Shown here one piece after another: positions 53,869 through 63,776 of a stretch of 64,000 nt of DNA. A program made the translations under genes and the position numbers. The notes beneath the pieces are model-generated. The model had not been told where the DNA came from, did no database searches, and saw only the letters and a list, made by a program, of their open reading frames with translations. Positions within the stretch are counted from its first letter, which is position 1. Each line of letters starts with the position of its first letter. Origin of the DNA: Ensifer sp. Root278 (GTDB lineage Bacteria > Pseudomonadota > Alphaproteobacteria > Rhizobiales > Rhizobiaceae); the NCBI RefSeq assembly GCF_001429285.1, contig NZ_LMJJ01000001.1, forward strand, positions 440,565 through 504,564, written 5' to 3'.

Positions 53869-56800
53869 ATGAATGGATCGCGATCAAATCCTCAGCGCGC
53901 AGGCAGCCAGTCCTATAGCGAGCGGCCGTCGCTCGACGCTTTGAACCGCACCATCGAAGGACTTGAGGCGCGGATCGAAGGCCTGATGAGCGGCGCTGCC
54001 CGCGACGTGGCGCCAAGGCCTGCCGAGCGTCTTCCGGCCCGCGAACCAGCCAGAGAACCCGCAACGCCCCGTGACGCCGTCGCCGAAATCATGCAGCGCC
54101 AGCGCAGCCTCAGCGCTTCGCGCGAGCGCCCGCCGCTTCGCGACCGAATGTCGGCGCGCGAACCGGAACGCTATGTTCCCGAACGTCCGGCCTCTGACCG
54201 TCTTACCGAAGAGCCCCGCCTGCAACCGTTGCACAGCCAGCCGCAGCGCCCGTCTTTGGCCGTCAACGATATCGCCGAGGCGCTCGTCGGTCTGCGCCAG
54301 GACCTGAAGCGCGACATCACCGATGGCCTCACGCGCGAGATGAATTCGCTCAGGTCCGAGATTCGCGGCATCAAGGCTCAGGCGCAGGATCACAGCTTCG
54401 CCGAAGACGTGCGCGGCGACATGCAGCGTCTTGCCGACAGCATCCAGCAGCTCGGCCGCCAGGCCTCGCCCGCCCAGGCCGACGCGCTGCGTGGCGACTT
54501 CGACGAACTGCGTGCGATGATCGACGGCCTTGCGCGTGAAGACAGCATGCGCCGCATGGAAAACCGCTGGACCGGCGTCGAGGATCGGCTGATCGCGTTT
54601 GATCAGAACCGCGACGACGAGCTGGTGGCGCTGGCCTATCGCCTGGACGAGATCAAGTCGCAGATCGGCTCGCTGAAGGGCAGCTCGGCCGTCGACGCGC
54701 TTGAGGACAAACTGATCGCCGTCGCCCAGGCCATCGAAATGCTGGGCCGCCAGATCCAACCCGATGACCGCCGTCTCGTTTCGCAGTTTGCGGATCTCGA
54801 CGGTCGGCTCGATGAAATCAGCCGCGCGATCGCTGCCAACAGTCGCACGGCGACGGGTCTCGACGGTAGCTTCGTCAACCGGCTGGAAAGCCGGCTTGGC
54901 GACCTGTCCCGTCAGATCGACAGCCTGTCGCGCCCGAACGATTCCGGCCTCGGCGCCCGCCTGGAAGCCTTGACCGCCCGGGTCGAAGATCTCGCCGGCG
55001 AAAAGGCGGCCGCCCGTCTCGAAGAGCGTCTCGACCAGCTTTCGCTGGTGATGGAGCGCAGCAACAGGACCGCGCAGTCGGATCTCAACGATTATCTGTC
55101 GGATATTTCGCGCAAGATCGAGGCCCTGGACCAGGGCAGCGTCAACGACACACTGGCCGAGCGGCTCGACTATCTGGCACGCCGGATCGACGAACTCGAC
55201 GCCCATGGCGTTCAACCGGCCTCCGATCCGCGCTTCGACCGGCTGGAAGATCGCCTTGTCGGCATCGCGCAGCGTCTGGAAGAGACCCACGCTGCGCCGT
55301 TCGATGATCGTGTCGCCCTGCAGAACCTCGAAGCGCAGATCGCCAATCTGTCGACGCTGGTCAGCCAGCCGCGCGCGGACGTCGCTGCGAGCGCGGTGCC
55401 CGTCGATTTCGAAAACCGCATGAGCGCGCTCGAGGACTACCTCTCGACCAGCGACGAATACATCGTCGAGGCCGCTCGCCAGGCGGCCGAAGCGGTGATG
55501 GAAGCCTATGCCAAGAACGGCTCTCCGCGGGGTTCCGGCGGAGATCTGGCCGCAATCTCGGCGCTTGCCGAAGACCTTCGCACGCTCGAGGACCTCAGCC
55601 GCTCCAGCGAGGAGCGCACGGCGCGCACCTTCGAGGCTTTGCACGAGACCCTCGTGCATATCGCCGACAAGCTGGAGCGCATCGAAAATCGCGAGCCGGC
55701 AATGCTGGCACGGGCTGAAACGCCGGTGCTGCGCGAACCCGCGCAGATGCCGAGGGCCGCGCAGCCGGAACTCGCTCCCTTCGGCGACAACGATCTCGAT
55801 GACCGCTACGAGGATCTGCAGCGCAACGTCCGCGCGCTGCAGGCCGAAGATCAGGCTGTGGTCACCCAGACCGCCGAGCCGGCAACGACCTTTGCCGATG
55901 ACCGGCAGGTCTCGACCGTTGAAGTCGAAAATGTGCGCGAACCGGCCGCTGCAGCCCGCACCGGCCTGCTCGCCGGCCTGACCCGGCGCTTCTCCGGCAA
56001 GCGGTCCGAGCCGGTGCACGAGCAGGAGCAGTCCCGACAGGTCGTCGAGCCGACTCCGTCGATCGATCCCTCCGAAATGCTTGCGCCCGAGGAAGCCAAC
56101 CAGCTGCTGGAGCCGGGTTCCGGCGTTCCCGATGTCAAGAAGATCCTGGAACGCGTGCGCGCCGGGCAGATGAACAAGGCAGGTATTCAGCCTGGCGATG
56201 GCGACAAGTCGGACTTCATCGCTGCCGCCCGCCGTGCTGCCCAGCTCGCCGTTGAAGAGGCCGACACCCTGAACAAGGTTGGTCAAAGCGGAAAGACCTC
56301 CGGCATCGGCGGCGCTTTTGCCCGTCACCGCCGGCCGATCCTCATGGCCGTCGGCGCGGTCCTGCTGGCGATCATGTCCTATCCGCTGGTCAGCAATATG
56401 CTGAAGAAGCAAGAGACCGCACCGGTGGAGCCGGCCGCGATCATCGAGCAGCAGGCGGTGCCGGAATCGCGCGAAAACAAGATCGTCGAAGGCCTTCTGC
56501 CGCAGACCGCGGCCGTAGCCCCGGCTGAAACGCCGGTCACGGCATCCGAAATCGCAGTCGCAGCACCGGTCGATTCCGTTGAAGCCCCGGCGAAGGTATC
56601 CGAAGCTTCGATCTCGGTACCGGCGACGGCCGTGCCGACGACCACCATTGCGACACCGGCCGAAGAGAAGGCACCGATGCTCGCGCCGGTCGCAGAAACG
56701 AAAACCGCTTCGGCGGCCTCCGAGTTCCAGGCGACGCCCGCTGGCAACGCACCCGCCAGTGGTGCGGCCCTTATCAGTTCTCCGGCCGAGGGCGCGGCAA

Positions 56801-57690
56801 CGACCGCGCTGGCGCCGGTGGCCGCACCGAGCGAGATCGTGCTGCCGGAAGGCTTCGGCCCGGCAGCCCTGGTGACGGCCGCCAAGGGCGGCGACCCGCT
56901 TGCCTTCTACGAAATCGGCGCCCGCTTTAGCGAAGGCCGCAGCGTTCCTGAAAACATGGCGGAAGCCGCCAAGTGGTATCAGCGCGCCGCCGACGCCGGC
57001 GTCGTTCCGGCGCAGTATCGCCTCGCGAGCATGTATGAAAAAGGCATGGGCCTAACGCGTGACGCCTCCAAGGCGAAGGCGCTCTATCTCGCCGCCGCCG
57101 GCCAGGGCAATGCCAGCGCCATGCACAACCTCGCGGTCATGCTGGCGAGTGGCCGCGATGCTTCGCCTGACTTTGCCGAGGCAACGAAGTGGTTCGCGAA
57201 GGCTGCCGAACTCGGCATTCGCGATAGCCAGTTCAACCTCGCCGTCCTCTATGCGCGTGGCAACGGCGTGCCGCAGGACCTGACCGAATCCTACAAATGG
57301 TTCTCCGCCGCCGCCCGCGAAGGCGACATGGATGCCGCCGCCAAGCGTGACGAAGTTGCCAAGGCGATGAAGCCTGAGCAGCTCGAAAGCGCCAAGGCGA
57401 AGGCCGATGCCTGGAAGGTGCAGCCGGTCGACGCCAAGGCGAACACGGTCGACGTTCCGGATGCCTGGGTCGGCCCGGCCAACAAGACCGCCAGCGTCGA
57501 CATGACCAAGGCGGTCCGCAATATCCAGGCGATCCTGAACAACAACGGCTTCGACGCCGGCAAGCCCGACGGCCAGATGGGCAAGAAGACCGTGGCTGCC
57601 ATCAAGGCCTTCCAGAAGTCGGTCGGCCAGGAGCCGACGGGCGAAATCACCGAGCAGTTGGTCAAGGAATTGCTGAAGCGCAATTCCTGA
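53869..57690 (+). CDS. podJ: Polar organelle development protein PodJ
   Basis: 1273 residues. The cytoplasmic N-terminal part (1-620) is largely coiled coil with repeated LEDRL/LSRQID heptads; a Pro/Glu-rich segment follows. One membrane helix is at about 822-845 (RPILMAVGAVLLAIMSYPLV). The periplasmic part has an Ala/Pro linker, four Sel1-like repeats (about 1000-1170) and a C-terminal peptidoglycan-binding domain (about 1210-1272). This is the PodJ architecture of Caulobacter and rhizobia, which places polarity factors at the new pole. It is divergent from the acyl-CoA dehydrogenase gene, as in Sinorhizobium meliloti. Confidence 0.93.
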   Translation: MNGSRSNPQRAGSQSYSERPSLDALNRTIEGLEARIEGLMSGAARDVAPRPAERLPAREPAREPATPRDAVAEIMQRQRSLSASRERPPLRDRMSAREPERYVPERPASDRLTEEPRLQPLHSQPQRPSLAVNDIAEALVGLRQDLKRDITDGLTREMNSLRSEIRGIKAQAQDHSFAEDVRGDMQRLADSIQQLGRQASPAQADALRGDFDELRAMIDGLAREDSMRRMENRWTGVEDRLIAFDQNRDDELVALAYRLDEIKSQIGSLKGSSAVDALEDKLIAVAQAIEMLGRQIQPDDRRLVSQFADLDGRLDEISRAIAANSRTATGLDGSFVNRLESRLGDLSRQIDSLSRPNDSGLGARLEALTARVEDLAGEKAAARLEERLDQLSLVMERSNRTAQSDLNDYLSDISRKIEALDQGSVNDTLAERLDYLARRIDELDAHGVQPASDPRFDRLEDRLVGIAQRLEETHAAPFDDRVALQNLEAQIANLSTLVSQPRADVAASAVPVDFENRMSALEDYLSTSDEYIVEAARQAAEAVMEAYAKNGSPRGSGGDLAAISALAEDLRTLEDLSRSSEERTARTFEALHETLVHIADKLERIENREPAMLARAETPVLREPAQMPRAAQPELAPFGDNDLDDRYEDLQRNVRALQAEDQAVVTQTAEPATTFADDRQVSTVEVENVREPAAAARTGLLAGLTRRFSGKRSEPVHEQEQSRQVVEPTPSIDPSEMLAPEEANQLLEPGSGVPDVKKILERVRAGQMNKAGIQPGDGDKSDFIAAARRAAQLAVEEADTLNKVGQSGKTSGIGGAFARHRRPILMAVGAVLLAIMSYPLVSNMLKKQETAPVEPAAIIEQQAVPESRENKIVEGLLPQTAAVAPAETPVTASEIAVAAPVDSVEAPAKVSEASISVPATAVPTTTIATPAEEKAPMLAPVAETKTASAASEFQATPAGNAPASGAALISSPAEGAATTALAPVAAPSEIVLPEGFGPAALVTAAKGGDPLAFYEIGARFSEGRSVPENMAEAAKWYQRAADAGVVPAQYRLASMYEKGMGLTRDASKAKALYLAAAGQGNASAMHNLAVMLASGRDASPDFAEATKWFAKAAELGIRDSQFNLAVLYARGNGVPQDLTESYKWFSAAAREGDMDAAAKRDEVAKAMKPEQLESAKAKADAWKVQPVDAKANTVDVPDAWVGPANKTASVDMTKAVRNIQAILNNNGFDAGKPDGQMGKKTVAAIKAFQKSVGQEPTGEITEQLVKELLKRNS

Positions 57691-58029
57691 CCCTTGGGCT
57701 TGCGCCGTAATAAAGCCGCAGAGCCGGGCGACACGGGTTGCGGGTGGCGAAGCCGTCTGCCATGTGGCTGAAAAGGTTGAAATGTCGGGCCTGCTGCATA
57801 ATTCCTTAATCGGAATCAGGCTAGGGAAGAACTGATGCAGCAATCAAGGTCCGGTTGTGACCTTGGCATGTCCTGGCGGAAGCGCAACGCTGCAGGAGTG
57901 CATGACGGAAGCCGCCTCGCCCTCGGGAGAGGTGCCGGCCTTTCGAATAATCCCTCATTCGTGGTGAATTGCTTGCCACACTAACCGGTTTGCCCGCATT
58001 GCGGGCCGTTGGCATATCGAGGACCCGGC
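57691..58029. other. Non-coding region with a decayed element-B copy
   Basis: 339 bp without a gene. At 57794-57840 a degenerate copy of intergenic element B is seen: outer arms CTGCAT / ATGCAG, inner ATTCC / GGAAT, and the shared words CCTTAATCG and ATGCAGCAAT. The remainder has no clear structure apart from GAGGA before the next start. Confidence 0.5.
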
Positions 58030-58956
58030 GTGACGATCTATCTGCCCATCGCAGAGTTGTCGGTGAACATACTCATCATTCTCGGTATGGGCGCGGCCGT
58101 CGGCTTTCTTTCCGGCATGTTCGGCGTTGGCGGTGGTTTCCTGATCACGCCGCTCCTGATCTTCTACAATATTCCGCCTGTCGTGGCGGTGGCGACCGGC
58201 GCCAACCAGGTGGTTGCCTCGTCGATATCCGGCGCGATCACGCATTTTCGGCGCGGCACCATCGATATCAAGCTCGGCACGGTGTTGCTCTGCGGTGGCC
58301 TCGTGGGCGCGACGGTCGGCGTCTGGCTGTTTTCGCTGCTGCGCCGCCTCGGCCAGCTCGATCTGGTGATCTCGCTGCTCTACGTCGTGCTGCTCGGCAC
58401 TGTCGGCGGTCTGATGCTTTGGGAAAGCATCGTCGCCATGCGCAAGGCCGCCAAGAACGAGGCGACGACCCTGCGTCGCCCCGGCCAGCACAATTGGGTG
58501 CACGGCCTGCCGTTGAAGATGCGTTTCAAGAAGTCGAAGATCTATCTCAGCGTCATTCCGGTTGCCTTCCTCGGCTTCTGCATCGGTATCCTGACCTCGA
58601 TCATGGGCGTCGGCGGCGGCTTCATCATGGTGCCGGCAATGATCTATCTCCTGCGCATCCCGACCAACGTCGTCGTCGGCACGTCGCTGTTCCAGATCGT
58701 CTTCGTCTCGGCCTATACGGTCATCGTCCAGGCGTCGACCAACTATACCGTCGATATCGTACTCGCCTTCGTCCTGATGATCGCCGGCGTCATCGGCGCG
58801 CAATACGGCGTGCGCGTCGGCCAGAAGCTGCGCGGCGAACAATTGCGAGCGCTCTTGGCGTTGCTCGTCCTTGCCGTCGGCATTCGTCTGGCGATCGAGC
58901 TCGTCATTCCGCCGAAGGATATCTATTCGGTCGTATCAGCGGGGCTCGGCTTCTGA
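58030..58956 (+). CDS. TauE/SafE (TSUP) family permease
   Basis: 308 residues from GTG 58030, which has GAGG seven bases upstream and gives the family N-terminus (TIYLPIAELSVN). Eight or so helices; the two internal repeats each carry GVGGGF (GMFGVGGGFLITP, then GVGGGFIMVP). TSUP proteins move sulfite, sulfoacetate or similar anions. Its TGA overlaps the next ATG, so it is coupled to the TIGR02186 gene. Confidence 0.92.
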   Translation: MTIYLPIAELSVNILIILGMGAAVGFLSGMFGVGGGFLITPLLIFYNIPPVVAVATGANQVVASSISGAITHFRRGTIDIKLGTVLLCGGLVGATVGVWLFSLLRRLGQLDLVISLLYVVLLGTVGGLMLWESIVAMRKAAKNEATTLRRPGQHNWVHGLPLKMRFKKSKIYLSVIPVAFLGFCIGILTSIMGVGGGFIMVPAMIYLLRIPTNVVVGTSLFQIVFVSAYTVIVQASTNYTVDIVLAFVLMIAGVIGAQYGVRVGQKLRGEQLRALLALLVLAVGIRLAIELVIPPKDIYSVVSAGLGF

Positions 58957-59756
58957 TGATCCGGTTCGCGCGCACAGCTCTCGCCCTTCTGGCACTCGCC
59001 GTCGCCGCTCCGACCCATGCGGCACTGCAGGACGAGAACGCCGATTTCACCGAGAAGCTGGAGATCGGCATCTCCACCGACGAGATTGCCATCACCTCGG
59101 ATTTCCGCGGCGCGGATCTGACGATCTTCGGCGCCGTCGATGGTTTCGACCAGGGACTGCTGGCCCAGGGCAGGTACAACATCATCGTGTCCCTCGAAGG
59201 CCCCAAGGACAATGCGACGGTGCGCAAGAAGGAGCGCGTCTTCGGCATCTGGGTAAACACGCGGTCGATGACCTTCGAGCTGGTGCCGGAATCCTATTCG
59301 CTGTCAAGCACGCGCGACATCGAAACGATCGCGCCGCCCGGCGAGATGGGCAATATGGGCATCGGCGTCGACCACATGCGGCTGGTGCCGCTCGGCTTCG
59401 TCGGCGACGGCAGCAATCTCGGCGAGTTCCGCAACGCCTTTCGCCGCATCCGCGAAACGAGCGGCGTCTACGAGCGCGATCCGGGCGGCGTGCAGTTTAT
59501 CAGCGCGAGCCTGTTCAAGGCGTCGGTGCGCCTGCCGGCGAACGTGCCGAACGGCGTCCACGTGGTGCGCGCCTACCTCTTTCGCGACGGCGTCTTCGTC
59601 GCCGCCAAGGCGCTGCCGTTGCGTGTCGTCAAGACTGGCCTGGAACAGTTCATTACCCAGGCAGCGCATCAGCAACCGCTCTTCTACGGTCTCGTCGCCG
59701 TGCTGCTCGCAGTCATCACCGGCTGGGGTGCCAGCGTGATCTTCCGCAAGGAATAG
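58956..59756 (+). CDS. TIGR02186-family membrane protein
   Basis: 266 residues with a signal peptide (cleavage near THA|AL), a beta-rich periplasmic domain and one C-terminal membrane helix (about 240-260) ending in a short basic tail. This is the Alph_Pro_TM family (PF09608), found almost always next to a TauE-type permease, as here with a 1-bp overlap. It is presumably an accessory subunit of that transporter; no activity is known. Confidence 0.9.
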   Translation: MIRFARTALALLALAVAAPTHAALQDENADFTEKLEIGISTDEIAITSDFRGADLTIFGAVDGFDQGLLAQGRYNIIVSLEGPKDNATVRKKERVFGIWVNTRSMTFELVPESYSLSSTRDIETIAPPGEMGNMGIGVDHMRLVPLGFVGDGSNLGEFRNAFRRIRETSGVYERDPGGVQFISASLFKASVRLPANVPNGVHVVRAYLFRDGVFVAAKALPLRVVKTGLEQFITQAAHQQPLFYGLVAVLLAVITGWGASVIFRKE

Positions 59757-59956
59757 TTGGGCCAGGAGCTTACCCTGCGTTTTCTTTTGCCCGGCGTGCG
59801 TTTAAAGAAAGGGCAGCAGGATGCTGTAGGGATAAAATACCCAGGCATCTCGAACATGTTGATCTGAACACGCCGCGCCGAACGCGCGCTGAAGTTCGAG
59901 AAGGCGATGCTTGCGCTAGTAGCGGCAAGCGACGCCACACAGACAGAGGAAGCTCG

Positions 59957-60193
59957 ATGAAACCGATTTTTGTCCAGTTGCAGTGCGCTCCCGGCAAGAC
60001 CTACGAGGTCGCTGACGAGATCTACCGCAAGGAAATCGTTTCGGAAATGTACTCGACCAGCGGCGACTACGACCTGATCATCAAGGTCTACATCGAGGAA
60101 GGCCAGGACATCGGCAAGTTCATCAACGACAACATTGCCACGGTGCCGGGTATCTCGCGCTCGTTGACGACGCTGACCTTCAACGCGTTCTGA
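59957..60193 (+). CDS. Stand-alone Lrp/AsnC ligand-binding (RAM) domain protein
   Basis: 78 residues with no DNA-binding part. FVQLQCAPGKTYEVADEI and STSGDYDLIIKVYIEEGQDIGKFINDNIATVPGISRSLTTLTF match the amino-acid-sensing domain of Lrp. GAGGAAG precedes the ATG. Such stand-alone domains may modulate full-length Lrp proteins or bind amino acids on their own. It is a single gene. Confidence 0.92.
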   Translation: MKPIFVQLQCAPGKTYEVADEIYRKEIVSEMYSTSGDYDLIIKVYIEEGQDIGKFINDNIATVPGISRSLTTLTFNAF

Positions 60194-60241
60194 TCACGGG
60201 GTCGGCGGTGTGCGGACGGAACCGCACGCCTTCCCCAAGCG

Positions 60242-60967
60242 TCAGGCAATCAGATTGGCAAACCGGACCGAATAGATCCGGTCGCGACCGAGCATGTGGG
60301 CGACCAGCCTGCTGCGGTCGAAGAGGCCGGTCATGGCCCGGTGTCGCAGATCTAGCCCGCCGGTCGTGACCCCGAAGGCGGGCATCAACATGCGCGTGCC
60401 ATCCGTCGCAAAGCAGGCGCGGCGCACGGCCCTTTCGCGTCTCACCACCGTTGCCGCCGGATGCAGATGCCCGGCGATCTCGCCAACGGCATCGCCGCGC
60501 TTGGGCTCGTGCCGGAAGGCAAGACCCGCATGGTTGAGCTCGTCCATCGAGGCGCCCGGGAGCCCGAAGGCGCCATCCGGATCGTGATTGCCGTTGATCC
60601 AGACCCACTCGCGCCCGAGCGCCATCGCCGCGATCATGTGCCGGAAGGCGTCCGGCATCACGGCCGAACCGACACGATCGTGAAAATTGTCGCCGAGGCT
60701 GATGACGAGTTTCGGGTCGTGGCGCACGATCGCCGCCTCCAGCACGCGCAGCGTCGCAAGCGTGTCATAGGGCGGCAAAAGCATGCCGCGGCGGGCGAAC
60801 GCCGAACCCTTTTCCAGATGCAGGTCGGAAACCACGAGCGTGCCGGTCTCGGGCAGGTAGAGACTGCCGAGCGGATCGCAGATCGCGACGACGCCGTTCA
60901 CGATCGTCTGGGCGTGGAGGAGGGGGGCAGTCGTCTGAGCTGATAGGGCGTGGGCGAGGCGGTGCAT
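60242..60967 (-). CDS. pdeM: Ligase-associated DNA damage response endonuclease PdeM
   Basis: 241 residues of calcineurin-like metallophosphatase type. Metal ligands are in VVSDLHLEKG, SLGDNFHD, NGNHD and GHLHP. PdeM belongs to a conserved set with a DEXH helicase, an ATP-dependent DNA ligase and an exonuclease. Here it lies 88 bp downstream of the helicase gene on the same strand; ligase and exonuclease are not in the window. The ATG at 60967 was preferred over the longer frame to 61018. Confidence 0.92.
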   Translation of the reverse strand: MHRLAHALSAQTTAPLLHAQTIVNGVVAICDPLGSLYLPETGTLVVSDLHLEKGSAFARRGMLLPPYDTLATLRVLEAAIVRHDPKLVISLGDNFHDRVGSAVMPDAFRHMIAAMALGREWVWINGNHDPDGAFGLPGASMDELNHAGLAFRHEPKRGDAVGEIAGHLHPAATVVRRERAVRRACFATDGTRMLMPAFGVTTGGLDLRHRAMTGLFDRSRLVAHMLGRDRIYSVRFANLIA

Positions 60968-61054
60968 GGTCACGATCCCGCACGCGACTGACTGTCGAGA
61001 CGGAAGTGACCGGCCCAATTCGTTAGACTGCTCGTTCTCAAAGCCATTTTCCTA

Positions 61055-63658
61055 TCAATCCACATCCAGACCGCCCATCGCCTCGTGGATCAAGTCGTCG
61101 GCGGCCTCCGAAAGCAGGAAGTCCTGCGCTTCGCCCTGGATCATTTCCTTGCCGATCTCCAGCATCACAGGCACCGCCAGCGGCGAGATCCGGTCGAGAC
61201 GCCTGTGGGTGATGTGGCCCTTGATTCGCTTCAGCATATCCCCGAGCCGAGCGATGTCCAAAAGCCCCGTTGCCGCATCGTTGCGGGTCGCTTCGAGCAG
61301 CAGGTGATCCGGCTCGTGCGCGTGCAATACGTCGTATATGAGGTCGGCCGAGACCGTCACCTGCCGACCGGTCTTCTCCTTGCCGGGGTGACGCTGGTCG
61401 ATGAGGCCGGCGATGACGGCGCAGTTGCGGAAGGTGCGTTTCAGAAGAAAGGACTCGTTCAGCCAGGCTTCGAGGTCATCGCCGAGCATGTCTTCGTCGA
61501 ACAGCTCGGCAAGCGCGCCGCGCTTGAGCTTGAAGGTGGCGCCGAGGTCGTCGAGCGCCCAGACCGCCAGCGAGTAATCCGTCGCGACGAAGCCGAGCGG
61601 CTTCAAGCCGGCGCGGTCGAGCCTGCGGGTGAGCAGCATGCCGAGCGTCTGGTGCGCCAGTCGTCCCTCGAAGGCATAGATGACCATGTAGTGGCGGCTG
61701 CCGCGCGGGAAGGTCTCGATCAGAAGCTCGTCCTCGCGCGGCAACATCGAGACGTCTTTCTGTAGCGAGAGCCAGTCGCGCACCTGTTCCGGTAGTGCCG
61801 CCCTGCGCGCCGGATCGGCGAGCATCCTGCGAACCTGCTGTGCCAGATAGGTCGAGAGCGGAAACTTGCCGCCGGCATAGCTCGGCACCTTCGGGTCAAA
61901 GGTAAAGGCCTGGCTGACGAGGCATTCGTTCTCGCGAATGCCCTCGAAGCGCAGCACCTTGCCGGAGAACATGAAGGTGTCGCCCTGGGACAGCATTTCG
62001 AGGAAATACTCCTCGACCTTGCCGAGTGACATGCCGCCGCGACCGAGCGAGCCGCGCTGGTTGCGTTTGACCATGCGCACGTTCAGCATCGGCGACTCGA
62101 CGATGGTGCCGACATTCAGGCGGTATTGTTGCGCCACCAGCGGATTGGAGACGCGGTAGAGCCCGTCCTTGGTCTTGCGGATCCGGGCGTAGCGCTCATA
62201 GGTCTTCAGCGCATAACCGCCGGTCGCGACGAAATCGATCACCCGCTCGAAGGTCTCCCAGGCGAGCGTCCTATAGGGCGAGGCACTGGTGATCTCGTCG
62301 TAAAGCGACAGCGGGTCGAAAGGCGCGGCACAGGCCATGCCGAGCACGTGCTGGGCGAGCACGTCGAGCGCGCCCTTGCCGACCGGCGGCGTGTCCTGCG
62401 CGCCGATATAGTTGGCGTCGAGCGCCGCCTGGCATTCCATCACCTCGAAGCGGTTGGCCGGCACAAGGATCGCCTTCGAGGGTTCATCCATGCGGTGGTT
62501 GGCGCGGCCGATGCGCTGGGCGAGGCGGCTCGCGCCTTTCGGCGCACCGACATGCACGACGAGATCGACGTCGCCCCAGTCGATGCCGAGGTCGAGCGTC
62601 GAGGTGGCGACGACGGCGCGCAGCCGGTTCTCGGCCATCGCCGCCTCGACCTTGCGGCGCTGGGTGACATCGAGCGAACCGTGATGCAGCGCGATCGGCA
62701 GATTGTCGTCGTTGATCGTCCAGAGTTCTTGGAAGAGCAGCTCCGCCTGGCTGCGGGTGTTGACGAAGAGCAGGGTGGTGCCGTGCTCCTTGATCGCGGC
62801 GTAGACATCGGCAATGGCGTAGCGCGCCGAGTGCCCGGCCCAGGGCACGTGCTCTTCCGTCTTGAGGATGGAGATCTGCGGGTTGGCGCCGCCTTCGACA
62901 AGCACGAGCCCTGCATGGTTGTTCATGTCCGGCTCCTGTGGCGCCAGCCAGCGCTGCAGGTCCATGGGATCGGAAACCGTTGCCGAAAGCCCGATCGTCT
63001 GCACGCTCGGCGCCAGCCGGCGAAGCCGCGCCAGACCGAGGGAGAGGAGATGGCCGCGCTTCGAGGTGACGAGCGAATGCAGCTCGTCGAAGACGACGTA
63101 GCGCAGGTCTTTGAAGAAGCGGGTCGCCTCGCCATTGGCAAGCAGCAGCGCCAGCTGTTCCGGCGTCGTCAGCAATATGTCGGGTGGATTGAGCTTCTGC
63201 CGCTGCCGCTTGGCGGTGGGCGTGTCGCCGGTGCGGTTTTCGATGCGAACCGGCAGGCCCATTTCGCCGACCGGTTTCATCAGGTTGCGCTCGATATCGA
63301 CGGCGAGCGCCTTCAAAGGCGAGATGTAGAGCGTATGGATGCCGACGAAGGCAGAGCCGGGCGGGATCCTGCCGCGGCGAGTGAGATCGACCAGCGACGG
63401 CAGGAAGCCGGCAAGCGTCTTGCCGGCACCGGTCGGTGCGATCAGCAGCGTGCTGTTCCCGGCTTCGGCGCGTGCCAGGAGCTCGAGCTGGTGGGCGCGC
63501 GGCCGCCAGCCCTTCTCGCCGAACCAGCGCAGAAAGGGGGCGGGCAAGGTCAGGGCATCGCCCTGCGGTTCTCTGGAATCGATCCTGTTCACGGAGAACA
63601 AAGGTAGATCAAATCCGTCAAAAGAGAAGCCCGGAAGACTTGCCGCCGGGCGGCACAT
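61055..63658 (-). CDS. Ligase-associated DNA damage response DEXH-box helicase
   Basis: 867 residues from ATG 63658; GTG 63592 is an alternative and the frame is open to 63820. Walker A is APTGAGKT, the DEXH box is FDELHSL and motif III LSATVSDP; the second RecA domain has STLDLGIDWGDVDLVVHVGAPKGASRLAQRIGRANH. The C-terminal half is the Lhr-type extension. It pairs with PdeM in a DNA-end-processing system. The AGGAG before 63658 is only 3 nt from the ATG, so the start is uncertain. Confidence 0.9.
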   Translation of the reverse strand: MCRPAASLPGFSFDGFDLPLFSVNRIDSREPQGDALTLPAPFLRWFGEKGWRPRAHQLELLARAEAGNSTLLIAPTGAGKTLAGFLPSLVDLTRRGRIPPGSAFVGIHTLYISPLKALAVDIERNLMKPVGEMGLPVRIENRTGDTPTAKRQRQKLNPPDILLTTPEQLALLLANGEATRFFKDLRYVVFDELHSLVTSKRGHLLSLGLARLRRLAPSVQTIGLSATVSDPMDLQRWLAPQEPDMNNHAGLVLVEGGANPQISILKTEEHVPWAGHSARYAIADVYAAIKEHGTTLLFVNTRSQAELLFQELWTINDDNLPIALHHGSLDVTQRRKVEAAMAENRLRAVVATSTLDLGIDWGDVDLVVHVGAPKGASRLAQRIGRANHRMDEPSKAILVPANRFEVMECQAALDANYIGAQDTPPVGKGALDVLAQHVLGMACAAPFDPLSLYDEITSASPYRTLAWETFERVIDFVATGGYALKTYERYARIRKTKDGLYRVSNPLVAQQYRLNVGTIVESPMLNVRMVKRNQRGSLGRGGMSLGKVEEYFLEMLSQGDTFMFSGKVLRFEGIRENECLVSQAFTFDPKVPSYAGGKFPLSTYLAQQVRRMLADPARRAALPEQVRDWLSLQKDVSMLPREDELLIETFPRGSRHYMVIYAFEGRLAHQTLGMLLTRRLDRAGLKPLGFVATDYSLAVWALDDLGATFKLKRGALAELFDEDMLGDDLEAWLNESFLLKRTFRNCAVIAGLIDQRHPGKEKTGRQVTVSADLIYDVLHAHEPDHLLLEATRNDAATGLLDIARLGDMLKRIKGHITHRRLDRISPLAVPVMLEIGKEMIQGEAQDFLLSEAADDLIHEAMGGLDVD

Positions 63659-63776
63659 TGACTCCTGTTCGGAACCGGATCGCCGGCGGCTTCCGCTCCC
63701 CGCATCCGGTCGACGCACCGGCAAAGGGTCGCCTGAGACAGCCGAGCAATCGTTTTCGCGTGACGACTGGACTGAT

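Noticed and set aside
53884-56412. 842-codon minus-strand frame opposite podJ
   Set aside because: It mirrors the coiled-coil repeats of podJ; no domain, no ribosome-binding site.
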